DNA from: Pseudomonas sp. S30
GTDB lineage: Bacteria > Pseudomonadota > Gammaproteobacteria > Pseudomonadales > Pseudomonadaceae
Direction of reading: 5' to 3'
NCBI RefSeq assembly: GCF_016518545.1
Contig: NZ_JACVTO010000009.1
Coordinates: 62,001-126,000, forward strand
Length of the DNA stretch: 64,000 bases
The position numbers and the translations under genes were made by a program. The notes beneath the pieces were generated by a model. The model worked only from the letters and a program-made list of their open reading frames with translations. It did no database searches and had not been told where the DNA came from. Positions within the stretch are counted from its first letter, which is position 1, and the number at the start of each line of letters is the position of its first letter. Positions 48,646 through 58,398 of this stretch are shown here, piece by piece.

Positions 48646-49701
48646 CTACAGCGCAGCGGCCGCGCGTCCTGCCACCACGATGCGGTTGCGACCCGCGCCC
48701 TTGGCCTGGTACAGCGCCATGTCGGCCTCGTGCAGCCAGCCGTCGGCACTGGGCTGGTGGGCACCGTAGGCGGCGATGCCGATGCTCAGGCTCAATCGCT
48801 GCTCGGGCAGTTCGGGGTGCCGGTAGAGTTCCACGGCCTGACGCAGGCGCTCGAGGATTTCCTCGGCCTGGGCCATGGCGGCGCCGGGCAGCATCACGCA
48901 GAACTCGTCGCCACCGTAACGGGCCATGAGATCGCTCTTGCGCAGGTGGGTGGGGAGCAAGGCGCTGAGGGTGCGCAGAATGTCATCGCCGCGCAGGTGG
49001 CCGTGCACGTCGTTGATTCGCTTGAAATGGTCGATGTCGATCAGCGCCAGCACGCTGGTCTGGTCGGTATGCCGACAGCGCTGGAACTCGCGCAGCAGCA
49101 GGTCCTTCCAGGCGCCGTGGTTGATCAGGCCGGTGAGGCTGTCGGTCTGGCTGAGACGTGCCAAGGCGCGCTTGTGCTGGCCGAGCTGGACCGTGACCTG
49201 GTAGCAGATCAGGCCGATGGCCATGGGATAGATCAGCAGGATCGGCAGGCACGCCAGCATCTGCCCCTGGGTGGTGGGCGGGAACAGCGGCGGCGCGAAC
49301 AGCCATAGGCCCAAGGCGATGCCGAGCGCCTGGGCGATGACCGTCTTGATGAGCATGCGCCAGCCGCCAGCGGCGATCTTGTCCATGGCGATCATCGACA
49401 GGATGATCACGCTCGGCAGGGGATTGAGCCCCATCGCCCCGGCCCACCAGCCACCGGCGAAGCCGTCGAACACCAGGTTGCGCTGCTCGGCGACGAAGGG
49501 TTGTGGGGCACGGCGGGCGATCTGGTACGCCAGGTGGGGCCAGACGAAACCGTGCAGCACCATCAGGGTCCAGACCCACCAGGCCGGTTGCAGCGGCCAC
49601 AGGCCGATCATCACGCAGAAAAAGCCGAGGCCGGTGCCGATGGCACGCGGCGCGTACATGCGCTTGGCGAAGGAAAGGCCCTTACCTGCTCGCTGGTTCA
49701 T
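48646..49701 (-). CDS. Diguanylate cyclase, MASE2-GGDEF (DgcC/AdrA-like)
   Basis: The 351-residue protein begins with a MASE2 membrane sensor region (about residues 10-175; SFAKRMYAPRAIGTGLGF and further helices). A GGDEF domain follows with an intact active site YGGDEFCVML (263-267) and an RKSD inhibitory site at 254-257. It should make cyclic di-GMP from two GTP and be subject to product inhibition. It is a single gene divergent from the bestrophin-like gene. Confidence 0.92.
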   Translation of the reverse strand: MNQRAGKGLSFAKRMYAPRAIGTGLGFFCVMIGLWPLQPAWWVWTLMVLHGFVWPHLAYQIARRAPQPFVAEQRNLVFDGFAGGWWAGAMGLNPLPSVIILSMIAMDKIAAGGWRMLIKTVIAQALGIALGLWLFAPPLFPPTTQGQMLACLPILLIYPMAIGLICYQVTVQLGQHKRALARLSQTDSLTGLINHGAWKDLLLREFQRCRHTDQTSVLALIDIDHFKRINDVHGHLRGDDILRTLSALLPTHLRKSDLMARYGGDEFCVMLPGAAMAQAEEILERLRQAVELYRHPELPEQRLSLSIGIAAYGAHQPSADGWLHEADMALYQAKGAGRNRIVVAGRAAAAL

Positions 49702-49939
49702 CGCAGATCACCGAAAGAGGGACTGTCCCTGGGGCACCGGACGGGCAGCCAGGCCGGCGGGGCACTGGGGTTCGATGTTATTTGGCATTGTGCCACTAGT
49801 GAAAAGCGGTGTTCAAATTGGCCCATGCGAATTTCCGACAGTTCGCTGCGTAACCATCCACCGGCAACCCTCCTCTCTCGCGAACCTTGTGCCGCCGCCG
49901 ACGTCCGATCCTCATCCGCTCTACGATGAGAGACTGCGT

Positions 49940-50851
49940 GTGAAAAACTACTTGGTGCGCAAGGCCCGCCTGGTGTTCAAGACCTTCAACTACATCGGCT
50001 GGTCGCTGTTGTGGCTGCTGTTGTGGGACATTCTGGTAACCCTGGACTTCATGCTGTTCATGGAAAGCAAGTTCAGCCTGCCGCTGATTCCGCTGACTCT
50101 GCTGGGCTCGGCGCTGGTGGTGCTGGTGAGCTTTCGCAACAGCAGCGCCTACAACCGCTGGTGGGAGGCGCGCACCCTGTGGGGCGCCCTGGTCAACAGC
50201 TCGCGCAGCTTCGCCAGGCAGGTGCTGACGCTGGTGGACGATGCCGATGCCACGCTCAATCCGGTGAAGGCCACCCTGCTGCGCCGTCATGTGGCCTATG
50301 TGAACTGCCTGGCGGCGCACCTGAAGGGCGAGCCTTGCCCTGCGGAATTGATGGCGTTCATTCCGCACCATGAATTCGAGCGGCGCAACGGCTCGAACAA
50401 TTTCGCCAACGACATTCTCGCCGGCTCCGCCGCGCTGCTGGCGCGTGAATACAAGGCCGGGCGCCTGGACAGCATTCGTCTGGCGCGGCTGGAGTCGACC
50501 CTGGTGGACCTGTCCAATGCGCAAGGCGGCATGGAGCGGATCGCCAATACGCCGCTGCCCTACCCCTATGTGTACTTTCCACGGCTGTTCATCACCCTGT
50601 TCTGCGTGATCGTGCCGATCGGCCTGGTCGAGTCGCTGGAATGGTTCACCCCGCTGGCGTCCACCGTGGTGGGCTTCATGCTGCTGGCGATCGAGCGCAT
50701 CGGCACCGACCTGCAGAGCCCGTTCCGCCGCAGCGAGCACCAGATTCAGATGGACACCATCTGCGAGACCATCGAGCGCAACCTGGAGTCGATGCAGCGC
50801 GAAGCGCAATGCGTGGACTGGACCGAGCAGGCCGATCAGGCGCGCACGTAA
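49940..50851 (+). CDS. Bestrophin-like anion channel family membrane protein (YneE-like)
   Basis: The 303-residue protein starts at GTG 49940 (MKNYLVRKARLVFKTF); an open frame further upstream to 49271 lies over the diguanylate cyclase promoter and is not coding. It has N-terminal helices (WSLLWLLLWDILVTLDFML), the hallmark FRNSSAYNRWWEARTLWGALVNSSRSFARQ, and a C-terminal PFYTYFP-like segment before further helices. Bacterial bestrophins form pentameric ion channels. Its end overlaps that of the converging permease gene by 16 bases. Confidence 0.88.
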   Translation: MKNYLVRKARLVFKTFNYIGWSLLWLLLWDILVTLDFMLFMESKFSLPLIPLTLLGSALVVLVSFRNSSAYNRWWEARTLWGALVNSSRSFARQVLTLVDDADATLNPVKATLLRRHVAYVNCLAAHLKGEPCPAELMAFIPHHEFERRNGSNNFANDILAGSAALLAREYKAGRLDSIRLARLESTLVDLSNAQGGMERIANTPLPYPYVYFPRLFITLFCVIVPIGLVESLEWFTPLASTVVGFMLLAIERIGTDLQSPFRRSEHQIQMDTICETIERNLESMQREAQCVDWTEQADQART

Positions 50852-51603
50852 CGCTGGCGCAGCAGGTCGCTGAACGCGTCCACCAGCAGCACCAGCGCCA
50901 GCATGGCGATGATCACGGTGCTGGCCTGCGCCTCCTGGAACAGGCTGAGGGTGGTGTAGAGCATCTGCCCCAGGCCGCCCGCGCCGACGAAACCGAGCAC
51001 GCTGGCCATGCGGATGTTGTTCTCCCAGCGGTAGAGGCTGTAGGCCAGCAGTTGCGGCCAGAGGTTGGGCAAGGTGCCGAAGCAGAAGGCGGCGAGCTGA
51101 CCACCGCCTTGCAGGCGAATCGCCGCGGCCGGCTCGGGCGGCGCATTTTCCAGCGCCTCGGCGAACAACCGGCCCAGCACCCCTGCGGTGTGCAACGCCA
51201 GGGCCAGGGTGCCGGCATTCGGCCCGAGGCCTGCGGCCAGCACCGTGAGGGCGGCCCAGACCAGTTCGGGAATCGCCCGCAGGGCATTGAGCAGCAGCCG
51301 CGACAGCGCGTGCAGCGGCCAACCGAAGCGCCCGGCCGCGGGCAGCGCCAGCAGCAGGCCGACGAGCATCGCCAGCAACGTGCCCAGCCCGGACATCGCC
51401 AGGGTTTCCAGCGCGCCGCGGCCGACGGCACGCAGGTGCTCGGCGGACAGGTCGGGGCTGAGGAAGCGTGCAGCGTACTCGCCCATCTGTCCCAGCCCGC
51501 CGTTGCCGAGCACCGAGGCGAGGTCCAGTTGCAGGTAACTGAAGGACGCCACCACGGCCGCGACCAGCCCCAGTAGCACCAGTGCATTGACCAGGCGGTT
51601 CAT
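50836..51603 (-). CDS. Phosphonate-family ABC transporter permease 2 (probable selenium oxyanion importer)
   Basis: The 255-residue permease has about six helices and the coupling loop EALENAPPEPAAAIRLQGGGQLAAFCFGTLPNLWPQLLAYSLYRWENNIRMASVLGFVGAGGLGQ, the PhnE pattern. It overlaps the other permease by ATGA. With that gene, the ATPase and the binding protein it forms one four-gene transcript facing away from selD-selU. Confidence 0.85.
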   Translation of the reverse strand: MNRLVNALVLLGLVAAVVASFSYLQLDLASVLGNGGLGQMGEYAARFLSPDLSAEHLRAVGRGALETLAMSGLGTLLAMLVGLLLALPAAGRFGWPLHALSRLLLNALRAIPELVWAALTVLAAGLGPNAGTLALALHTAGVLGRLFAEALENAPPEPAAAIRLQGGGQLAAFCFGTLPNLWPQLLAYSLYRWENNIRMASVLGFVGAGGLGQMLYTTLSLFQEAQASTVIIAMLALVLLVDAFSDLLRQRYVRA

Positions 51604-52427
51604 GCAAGCCTGCCGCGCAGCAGGCGGCTAAGGCCGTCGGCCAGCATCACCAGCAGCAGGAACGCCAGCAGCATGCTCGCCACCTCGGCGCCGGCGAACA
51701 TGCGCATGGACAGGTCGATCTGCTGGCCCAGCCCGCCCGCGCCGACGAAGCCCATCACCACCGAGGCGCGTACGGCGCACTCCCAGCGGTAGACGGTGTA
51801 GGACACGCCCTCGGCCGCCGCCAGCGGCAGGATGCCGTAGGCGAAGGCACTCAGGCGACCGGCGCCGCCCTGCATCAGCGCGTGGGCCGGGCGCTGGTCG
51901 ACCGACTCGAAGATCTCGGCGTAGACCTTGCCGAGCATGCCGCTGTAGGTGATGGCGATGGCCAGCACGCCTGCGGTCGGCCCGAGCCCGACCGCGCGCA
52001 CGAACAGCAGCGCCCAGACGATTTCCGGCACGCTGCGCAGGAACACCAGCAGGCCGCGCAGCGGCAGGCGCGCCAGCCGCGACCACGGGCCGGGCCGGCC
52101 GCCGCGCGAAGCCGCGCGCAACGACAGCGCACGGCTGGCCAGCAGGCTGGCCGGGATCGCCACCAGCAGCGCCAGGGCCATGCCCGCCGTGGCCACGGCC
52201 AGGGTCTGCAAGGTGGCGTCGAGCAGCACGGCGAGGAAGTCGTGATCGTGCGCCGGTGGCCAGAAGCCGCCGAGGAAGCTGGCCATTTGCTGACGGTTCT
52301 CGGCCTGGAGCAGCACCGCCGGGTTCACCTCGCTCAGGTGCACACCCGGCCACAGCACCGCCAGGCACAGCAGCGTCAGCAGCAGGCGCGGCAGCGCAGC
52401 CGGGTCGCGGGCGACAGCGTTCAGCAT
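51600..52427 (-). CDS. Phosphonate-family ABC transporter permease 1 (probable selenium oxyanion importer)
   Basis: The 275-residue permease carries the same coupling loop as its partner (RWECAVRASVVMGFVGAGGLGQQIDLSMR), so the two are paralogues forming a heterodimeric channel. Its start overlaps the end of the ATPase gene by seven bases. There are about six membrane helices. Confidence 0.85.
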   Translation of the reverse strand: MLNAVARDPAALPRLLLTLLCLAVLWPGVHLSEVNPAVLLQAENRQQMASFLGGFWPPAHDHDFLAVLLDATLQTLAVATAGMALALLVAIPASLLASRALSLRAASRGGRPGPWSRLARLPLRGLLVFLRSVPEIVWALLFVRAVGLGPTAGVLAIAITYSGMLGKVYAEIFESVDQRPAHALMQGGAGRLSAFAYGILPLAAAEGVSYTVYRWECAVRASVVMGFVGAGGLGQQIDLSMRMFAGAEVASMLLAFLLLVMLADGLSRLLRGRLA

Positions 52428-53215
52428 CGTGGAATCTGCACCGTCAGGTTCGACTGTACGGGCACCGCCGCCGTCAGTTGCTCGTTGGCGTAGAGGGTAT
52501 CGAGCAAGGCGTCGCTGACGGCAGCGGCTTCACGGTCGAACAGCACTGCACCGTCGCGGATACCGATGATCCGGGGAAAATTCGCCAGGGCCAGGTCCAC
52601 CGCGTGCAGGCTGGCGACCAGGGTCACCCCGCGCTCGCGCGCATGGCGGTCGAGCAGGCCCAGGCTGTGGTTGGCCAGCACCGGGTCCATGGCCGAGACC
52701 GGCTCGTCGGCCAACAGCACTTCAGGCCGCTGGTACAGTGCACGGGCGATGCCGACGCGCTGCAACTGGCCACCGGACAACTGACCGCACTGCACGAACA
52801 GCTTGTCGGCCAGGCCTAGTTCGGCCAGGGCCTGACGCGCACCGGGAATATCGCTGGGATGCAGCAGGTTGAGCAGGCCGCGCAGGGTGCCCCACTGGCC
52901 CAGGCGCCCGGCCAGCACGGCGGTGACCACCCGCTGGCGCGGTGGCAGGGGCGGCGCCTGGTGCACCAGCGCCACCCGTGCGCGCAGGCGCTGGCGAGCG
53001 CCCGTGGACAGCGCCCAGGGCTGCTCGCCGAGCAACTGCAGGCGTCCGCTGCTGGGCGGCACGGCGCTGGCCAGCACCTGCAGCAGGCTGGACTTGCCGG
53101 CGCCGGAAGGACCGATCACCGCGACCCGTTCACCACGCTCGATGCGCAGGCTCACGGCGTCCAGCGCGCGCACCGGGCCATGGCGAAGCGAGATGCCTTC
53201 GAGTGCGATGCTCAC
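52421..53215 (-). CDS. Phosphonate-family ABC transporter ATP-binding protein (PhnC-like)
   Basis: The 264-residue ATPase starts at GTG 53215, overlapping the binding-protein stop. Walker A is GPSGAGKSS (about residues 35-43), the signature is LSGGQLQRVGI and Walker B is VLLADEPVSAMD; the switch histidine is in ASLHAVDLA. It powers import through the two permeases. Confidence 0.9.
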   Translation of the reverse strand: MSIALEGISLRHGPVRALDAVSLRIERGERVAVIGPSGAGKSSLLQVLASAVPPSSGRLQLLGEQPWALSTGARQRLRARVALVHQAPPLPPRQRVVTAVLAGRLGQWGTLRGLLNLLHPSDIPGARQALAELGLADKLFVQCGQLSGGQLQRVGIARALYQRPEVLLADEPVSAMDPVLANHSLGLLDRHARERGVTLVASLHAVDLALANFPRIIGIRDGAVLFDREAAAVSDALLDTLYANEQLTAAVPVQSNLTVQIPRC

Positions 53216-54066
53216 TTGAGCAGGCCGGCCTCGCGGGCAGCCTGTTCGGTGCCGACGTAGTTCTGCGGCGTGGTCTCGATGAAGCGGCTGGCGGCCTGCA
53301 GGTCGAGGATCGCCTTCTGCTCGGGCTTGGCCGGGTCGAGGGCGAGGAAAGCCTGCTTGATCCTCTCCTTGAGCGCCGGGTCCATGTTGCCGCGCACGGT
53401 CCAGTTGTAGTCGTAGTAGGTAGGCGTGGTGGCGAAGACGCGCACCTTGCTGGTGTCGACCTTGCCGGCATCGACCAGCTTCTGCCACACGCTGGCGTTG
53501 AGCACGCCGGCATCGACCTTGCCCGACTGCACCCAGGCGGCGGTGGCGTCGTGGGCGCCGGAATAGGCGACGCGGCTGAAGTAGCTTTCCGGCTTGATGT
53601 TGTCCTGCTTGAGCATGAAGTAGCGTGGCATCAGGCTGCCCGAGGTGGACGAGATCGAGCCGAAGGCGAAGGTCTTGCCCTTGAGGTCGGCCAGGCTGTT
53701 GACCGCAGGGTTGGCGGTGATGAACTTGCTGGTGAACTGGGCGTCCTGTTCACGCTGCACCAGCGGCGTGGCGGTCGGGTCCTTCTGGCGCACCTGGACG
53801 AAGGTGAAGCCGCCCAGCCAGGCCAGGTCGAGGCGATCGCTGGCCAGGGACTCGACCACTGCGGGGTAATCGGCGACCGGCACGAACTGCACCTTCATGC
53901 CCAGTCGCTGTTCGAGGTACTCGCCCAGGGGCTTGAACTTGCGCAGCAGTTCGGTGGGCGCTTCATCGGGGATGGCGCTGACACGCAAGGTATCGGCCGC
54001 CTGCGCCACCACGGCGCAGCACGAAAGCACAAGACCGGCGGCGAGTGCCAGAGGACGTTTCAGCAT
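53212..54066 (-). CDS. PhnD-family periplasmic binding protein, putative selenate/selenite transporter
   Basis: The 284-residue precursor has a signal peptide (about residues 1-23, ending VVAQA before [14 protein letters not shown]). The mature part has the PhnD-type features [25 protein letters not shown] and [18 protein letters not shown] recall a branch of this family, annotated as putative selenate transporter, that co-occurs with selD. The divergent selD-selU pair here supports that substrate over phosphonate, and no phosphonate lyase genes are present. Substrate is inferred from context. Confidence 0.8.
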   Translation of the reverse strand: MLKRPLALAAGLVLSCCAVVAQAADTLRVSAIPDEAPTELLRKFKPLGEYLEQRLGMKVQFVPVADYPAVVESLASDRLDLAWLGGFTFVQVRQKDPTATPLVQREQDAQFTSKFITANPAVNSLADLKGKTFAFGSISSTSGSLMPRYFMLKQDNIKPESYFSRVAYSGAHDATAAWVQSGKVDAGVLNASVWQKLVDAGKVDTSKVRVFATTPTYYDYNWTVRGNMDPALKERIKQAFLALDPAKPEQKAILDLQAASRFIETTPQNYVGTEQAAREAGLLK

Positions 54067-54344
54067 GGGTGGCTCCTGGGGGCATCTGCAGGTGGCTGCA
54101 CGTTAAAGCGGAAGGGTTGGACCGCTATTCTAGCGGCAAGCGCGCCGAGCGCCACGCATGCATCGCGCAAAGTCGCACGACGCCAGCAGGCCGCGCCTGC
54201 CCAGGCGCGCGCGGAGCGTGCCAGTGCCCCGGCGCCATCGGCCCGTTCAGCACCTGGCCGCGTCGTGCAGCTTGCAGCTGCCCACTGCCCAGTGCGGGCC
54301 GCCCCTTTGCTACACTCGCCCCTCTACACGATGCCGAGGTGCCC
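54067..54344. other. Divergent promoter region between the transporter and selD
   Basis: About 280 bases with no supported gene. It must contain the promoters of both selenium transcripts. I found no confident operator sequence by eye. Confidence 0.4.
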
Positions 54345-55379
54345 ATGAGCGAGCCGATTCGCCTGACCCAGTACAGCCACGGCGCTGGCTGTGGCTGCAA
54401 GATTTCCCCCAAGGTGCTGGACGTGATCCTCGCCGAAAGCGGCACCCAGGCGCTGGACCCCAGGCTCTGGGTGGGCAATGCCTCGCGCGACGACGCCGCC
54501 GTGTATGCCCTGGATGACGAACGCGGCGTGGTCTCGACCACCGACTTCTTCATGCCCATCGTCGACGATCCCTACGATTTCGGCCGCATCGCTGCTACCA
54601 ACGCCATCAGTGACATCTACGCCATGGGCGGCGACCCGCTGATGGCCATCGCCATTCTCGGCTGGCCGGTGAACGTGCTGCCGCCCGAGGTCGCCCGCGA
54701 GGTGATTCGCGGGGGCCGCGCGGTGTGCGCCGAAGCGGGTATTCCGCTGGCGGGCGGGCACTCCATCGACGCCCCCGAGCCGATCTTCGGCCTGGCCGTG
54801 ACCGGTGTGGTCGGCAAGCGCCAGCTCAAGCGCAACGATACCGCTACCGTGGGCTGCACGCTGTACCTGACCAAGCCGCTGGGCATCGGCATTCTCACCA
54901 CGGCCGAGAAGAAGGCCAGGCTGCGCCCCGAGGACCAGGGGCTGGCGCGGGACTGGATGTGCACGCTCAATACCCCTGGCAGCCGCTTCGGCAAGCTCGA
55001 CGGCGTCCGGGCCATGACCGACGTGACCGGTTTCGGCCTGCTCGGGCACCTGCTCGAAATGGCCGAGGGCAGCGGCCTCACTGCCCGCCTGGACTTCGCC
55101 GCCGTGCCGCGCCTGCCGGGCGTGGAGCACTACCTGGCCGAGGGCTGCATTCCTGGCGGCACCCTGCGCAACTACGAGAGCTATGGTCACAAGGTCGGCG
55201 CCCTGAGCGATGAACAGAAGCACCTGTTGTGCGACCCGCAGACCAGCGGCGGCCTGCTGGTGGCGGTGAGCGCGCAGGGCCAGGGCGAGTTTCTCGCCGT
55301 CGCCGCCGAGCTGGGCCTGGCGCTGGCGCCGATCGGTACGCTGGTCGAGCGACAGACCTGCGCAGTCGAGGTGATCTGA
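54345..55379 (+). CDS. selD: Selenophosphate synthetase
   Basis: The 344-residue protein starts at ATG 54345 with GAGGT upstream. The N-terminal catalytic loop [12 protein letters not shown] has cysteine (residue 16, not selenocysteine) and lysine 19. The [38 protein letters not shown] and DPQTSGGLL segments are intact. It makes selenophosphate from selenide and ATP, the selenium donor for SelU and for selenocysteine synthesis. It shares a junction base with selU. Confidence 0.96.
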   Translation: MSEPIRLTQYSHGAGCGCKISPKVLDVILAESGTQALDPRLWVGNASRDDAAVYALDDERGVVSTTDFFMPIVDDPYDFGRIAATNAISDIYAMGGDPLMAIAILGWPVNVLPPEVAREVIRGGRAVCAEAGIPLAGGHSIDAPEPIFGLAVTGVVGKRQLKRNDTATVGCTLYLTKPLGIGILTTAEKKARLRPEDQGLARDWMCTLNTPGSRFGKLDGVRAMTDVTGFGLLGHLLEMAEGSGLTARLDFAAVPRLPGVEHYLAEGCIPGGTLRNYESYGHKVGALSDEQKHLLCDPQTSGGLLVAVSAQGQGEFLAVAAELGLALAPIGTLVERQTCAVEVI

Positions 55380-56482
55380 TGCGCCCCGACTGCACCGACT
55401 TCCACTCGCTGTTCCTCGACGATGTGCCGATGATGGACATGCGCGCGCCCGTCGAATTCGCCAAAGGCGCCTTTCCAGGCGTGGTCAACCTGCCGCTGAT
55501 GAACGACCTGGAGCGGCAGAAGGTGGGCACCTGCTACAAGCAGAAGGGCCAGGGCGCGGCCATCGCGCTGGGTCATCAACTGGTCCACGGCGCGCTCAAG
55601 GCGCAGCGCCTGGAGGCCTGGGCGGCATTCGCCAAGGCCCATCCCCACGGCTACCTGTACTGCTTTCGCGGCGGCCTGCGCTCGCAGATCGTGCAGGGCT
55701 GGCTGAAAGAAGCAGGCATCGACTATCCGCGCATCCACGGCGGCTACAAGGCGTTGCGCAGCTACCTCCTGGACAACCTCGACCGCGCCGTGACCGAATG
55801 CGACTTCGTGCTGATCGGCGGCCTCACCGGCACCGGCAAGACCGACGTGTTGCAGCGCCTGGACAATGTGCTGGACCTCGAAGGCCATGCCAACCATCGT
55901 GGCTCCAGCTTCGGCAAGCGGGCCACCGCGCAGCCCTCGCCCATCGACTTCGAGAACCGCCTGGCCATCGATGTGCTGAAAAAGCGCGCACGCGGCGTAG
56001 AGCAGTTCGTGCTGGAAGACGAAGGACGGCTGATCGGCAGTTGCTCGGTGCCACTGCCTCTCTACCAGGGCATGCAGCAGTACCCGCTGGTATGGCTGGA
56101 AGACCGCTTCGACCAGCGCGTGGAGCGTATCCTGCGCGATTACGTGATCGACCTGTGCGCCGAATTCGTTGCCGTGCACGGCGAGGAACAGGGCCGCCAG
56201 CTGTTCGCCGAGCGCCTGCGTCAGAGCCTGGTCAACATCCACAAGCGCCTGGGTGGCGAGCGCTTCCAGCGCTTGCACGGGCTGCTGGAGCAGGCGCTGG
56301 ACGAACAGTTGCGCAGTGGCGAGGTAGGGCTGCACCGGGGCTGGATCGAGGGCTTGCTCAAGGAGTACTACGACCCGATGTACGCCCACCAGCGCGAGGC
56401 CAAGGCCAGCCGGATCGGGTTCTGTGGTGACGCGCTGCAAGTGCGCGAGTACCTTCGGGCGCGGGTATCACGCGCGCGGTGA
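55379..56482 (+). CDS. selU: tRNA 2-selenouridine synthase (SelU/MnmH)
   Basis: The 367-residue protein begins at ATG 55379, overlapping the selD stop by one base (TGATG). An N-terminal rhodanese domain carries the catalytic cysteine C95 in [12 protein letters not shown]-loop GLTGTGKT lies at 148-155 with a C-terminal helical domain. The enzyme replaces sulfur by selenium in the wobble base mnm5s2U through a geranylated intermediate, using selenophosphate from SelD. Confidence 0.95.
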   Translation: MRPDCTDFHSLFLDDVPMMDMRAPVEFAKGAFPGVVNLPLMNDLERQKVGTCYKQKGQGAAIALGHQLVHGALKAQRLEAWAAFAKAHPHGYLYCFRGGLRSQIVQGWLKEAGIDYPRIHGGYKALRSYLLDNLDRAVTECDFVLIGGLTGTGKTDVLQRLDNVLDLEGHANHRGSSFGKRATAQPSPIDFENRLAIDVLKKRARGVEQFVLEDEGRLIGSCSVPLPLYQGMQQYPLVWLEDRFDQRVERILRDYVIDLCAEFVAVHGEEQGRQLFAERLRQSLVNIHKRLGGERFQRLHGLLEQALDEQLRSGEVGLHRGWIEGLLKEYYDPMYAHQREAKASRIGFCGDALQVREYLRARVSRAR

Positions 56483-56532
56483 CCGGGGCGGCCTGATCAG
56501 TCCAGGCGCAGGATGCCTGGGCTGCAGGTGCC

Positions 56533-56922
56533 TCATTGCTCGGCCTTGAGCATCCGCTCCAGCTCTGCCGCCCGTTCCTGGGTCATGTCCATCACGCAAA
56601 TGCCCTGCTCGACAGGCGCCATACTGCCGCCGCTGATCTGCGCGTGGAAGCGGCAGTTCTTGTCGCGAAAGGCGATCCAGTCGCGCTGCACTTCGCGCAG
56701 GCGCTTGGCCTGCGCGGTTTCCAGCTTGGCGATGAGCTGCTTGTAGGCGGCGTTCAGGCGCAGGTCCTGCACCTGGGTTTCATCGCCTACGCAGACATTC
56801 ATCGCCAGCGTGCTCGACGCCTTGTCCATGCACTGCACGTAGCGGGGTGAATCGTCGTCGGCGTGCGCCAGGGTGGCGAACGCCAGGCCGGTCAACAGGG
56901 CAGCGAAGCAGTGACGGGTCAT
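56533..56922 (-). CDS. LprI/DUF1311 periplasmic protein (lysozyme-inhibitor-like)
   Basis: The 129-residue precursor has a signal peptide (about residues 1-21, FAALLTGLAFATLAHA). The mature part has the DUF1311 pattern: CMDKAS, NVCVGDETQVQDLRLNAAYKQLIAKL, QRDWIAFRDKNCRFHA and GICVMDMTQERAAELERML, with four cysteines for two disulfides. Relatives include LprI, reported as a lysozyme inhibitor. Function in this species is not shown. Confidence 0.82.
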   Translation of the reverse strand: MTRHCFAALLTGLAFATLAHADDDSPRYVQCMDKASSTLAMNVCVGDETQVQDLRLNAAYKQLIAKLETAQAKRLREVQRDWIAFRDKNCRFHAQISGGSMAPVEQGICVMDMTQERAAELERMLKAEQ

Positions 56923-56989
56923 CGAAGCGGGTCCTCAAGGCACGGAAAGCTACAGCCTAGCAGCAAGCGCCGAGTAGGCGCGCTGACGG

Positions 56990-57550
56990 TCAGAAACTCT
57001 GCTCAGGCTCGGGCGGCAGCATCACCTGGTCCACATCGAAGCGCAGCGACGGCAACTGCGTGGCGACGTAGAGCGTCAGCGCCAGGGCGGCGATGAGGCT
57101 CACGTCCAGCCAGTGCCAGCCTGGCATGTCGTCGCTGCGGCGCACCTTGAAGCACCACCAGGCCTGGCCTGCGCAGAACGTCAGGATCGCCGCCAGCCAC
57201 AGGTAGAAACCCACGCCGAAGCCGGTGACGTCGTGGAAGGCATAGCTGCGGTTGTCCGGCAGCCGTTCGATGCCCAGGCTGCCCAGGGCCAGGTACAGTG
57301 CGGCGGCGCCTGCCAGCAGCGCGAGCCAGCGCAGGCGGCGGTGAGCGAGGATGGCCAGCGCCAGCAAAGGATTTGCGAACCAGGCGTACAGCCCGAACGC
57401 CACGCCCCAGGGGCCGTAGAGCAACATCTGCAGGGCAGGCATGTGACGCGAGGCGCCCATCAGCGCGCCGTCGAAGAACAATGCGAGCAGGTAGAGCAGC
57501 AGGCTCAGGGCAAGGTAGAAGGTCGGCAACCAGGCACTCCAGGGGATCAT
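56990..57550 (-). CDS. Multi-pass inner-membrane protein, function unknown
   Basis: The 186-residue protein from ATG 57550 (MIPWSAWLPTFYLALSLLLYLLALFF) has about five hydrophobic segments, the last near LDVSLIAALALTLYVATQL. No good ribosome site precedes the ATG, so the start is uncertain. I recognise no family. It lies on the minus strand between the LprI-like gene and the acetyltransferase gene. Confidence 0.6.
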   Translation of the reverse strand: MIPWSAWLPTFYLALSLLLYLLALFFDGALMGASRHMPALQMLLYGPWGVAFGLYAWFANPLLALAILAHRRLRWLALLAGAAALYLALGSLGIERLPDNRSYAFHDVTGFGVGFYLWLAAILTFCAGQAWWCFKVRRSDDMPGWHWLDVSLIAALALTLYVATQLPSLRFDVDQVMLPPEPEQSF

Positions 57551-57668
57551 GGGTGAGAACGCCCAGACCTTAACGTATTTGCGGGTCGATCGAGCAAACC
57601 AGCTGCGTTTTGCCAGGTGGCGAGGCGCGGCGCGCGGCAAGCGGGCGAAGACGCCGCGGACGCGGGCT

Positions 57669-58232
57669 TCAGGCCACGGGCGGCTCCAGGAGCAGGCCGT
57701 AGAGGCCGGAATCGGACAGTTCGCCAGCCACGCACCAGCGGGCGCGCAGCGTGCCCTCCAGGACGAAGCCCTGACGTTCCAGCGTGCGCGCCGAGCCCTG
57801 GTTGCGCGGGTCGATTTCCGCTTCCAGGCGACGCATGTGCAGGGTGTGCGCGAGGTAGTCGATGAAGCAGGTCAGCGCCTCGTCCATGTAGCCGCGGCCT
57901 TGTACGGCACGGGCCAGGCAATAGCCGACCTCGCCGCGACGCGAGTCGTGGTCGATGTTGAACAGCTGCACCATGCCGATCAGCTCGCCATTGTCGCGCC
58001 GATACATGCCCAGCTTGAGCAGCGTGCCGGCGGCGTACGCTTGGCGGTCGGCGGCCAGGGCGCTTTCGGCCTCGGCGAGCTCGGTCCAGGGCGCGTGATA
58101 CCAGTAACGCATCACCTCCGGATCGGCCATGATCGTCAGCCAGCGCGTGGCATCGGCATGGCGCATGGGGCGCAGTTGAAGGCGCGGGCTGTCCAGGCAC
58201 AGGTCGCTGGGGAAACTGCGGAGGTGGATCAC
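57669..58232 (-). CDS. GNAT-family N-acetyltransferase (RimJ/RimL-like)
   Basis: The 187-residue protein starts at GTG 58232 with AGGAG six bases upstream; an in-frame ATG at 58301 lacks a site. Characteristic GNAT segments are LDSPRLQLRPMRHADATRWLTIMADPEVMRYW at the start, GEVGYCLARAVQGRGYMDEALTCFIDYL (motif A) and EAEIDPRNQGSARTLERQGFVLEGTLR (motif B). The Acetyltransf_3 type often acetylates ribosomal or small-molecule amines; the substrate is unknown. Confidence 0.88.
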   Translation of the reverse strand: MIHLRSFPSDLCLDSPRLQLRPMRHADATRWLTIMADPEVMRYWYHAPWTELAEAESALAADRQAYAAGTLLKLGMYRRDNGELIGMVQLFNIDHDSRRGEVGYCLARAVQGRGYMDEALTCFIDYLAHTLHMRRLEAEIDPRNQGSARTLERQGFVLEGTLRARWCVAGELSDSGLYGLLLEPPVA

Positions 58233-58344
58233 GCCGAACTCCTGTCCGAGGCTGGGGAAATGACAGTCTAGCGTCAGTGGCGTGATGAAAGTAAGTCGCA
58301 TTGACGATCAGGCACCAAGGCGGGTCCGGTGCGGCGACTGGCGA

Positions 58345-58368
58345 CGAGGGGCCGTCAGGTGCCCCTCG
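58345..58368. terminator. Hairpin beyond the autotransporter gene
   Basis: CGAGGGGC and GCCCCTCG form an 8-bp stem about 30 bases past the autotransporter stop. No T-tract follows. Confidence 0.4.
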
Positions 58369-58398
58369 CTGCCGTTACGTGTGCGGGCGCGCAGCCAC

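Noticed and set aside
50836..54066. Phosphonate uptake and degradation system
   Set aside because: The transporter belongs to the PhnCDE family, but no C-P lyase or phosphonatase genes are present and the divergent neighbours are selenium genes, so a phosphonate role is less likely.
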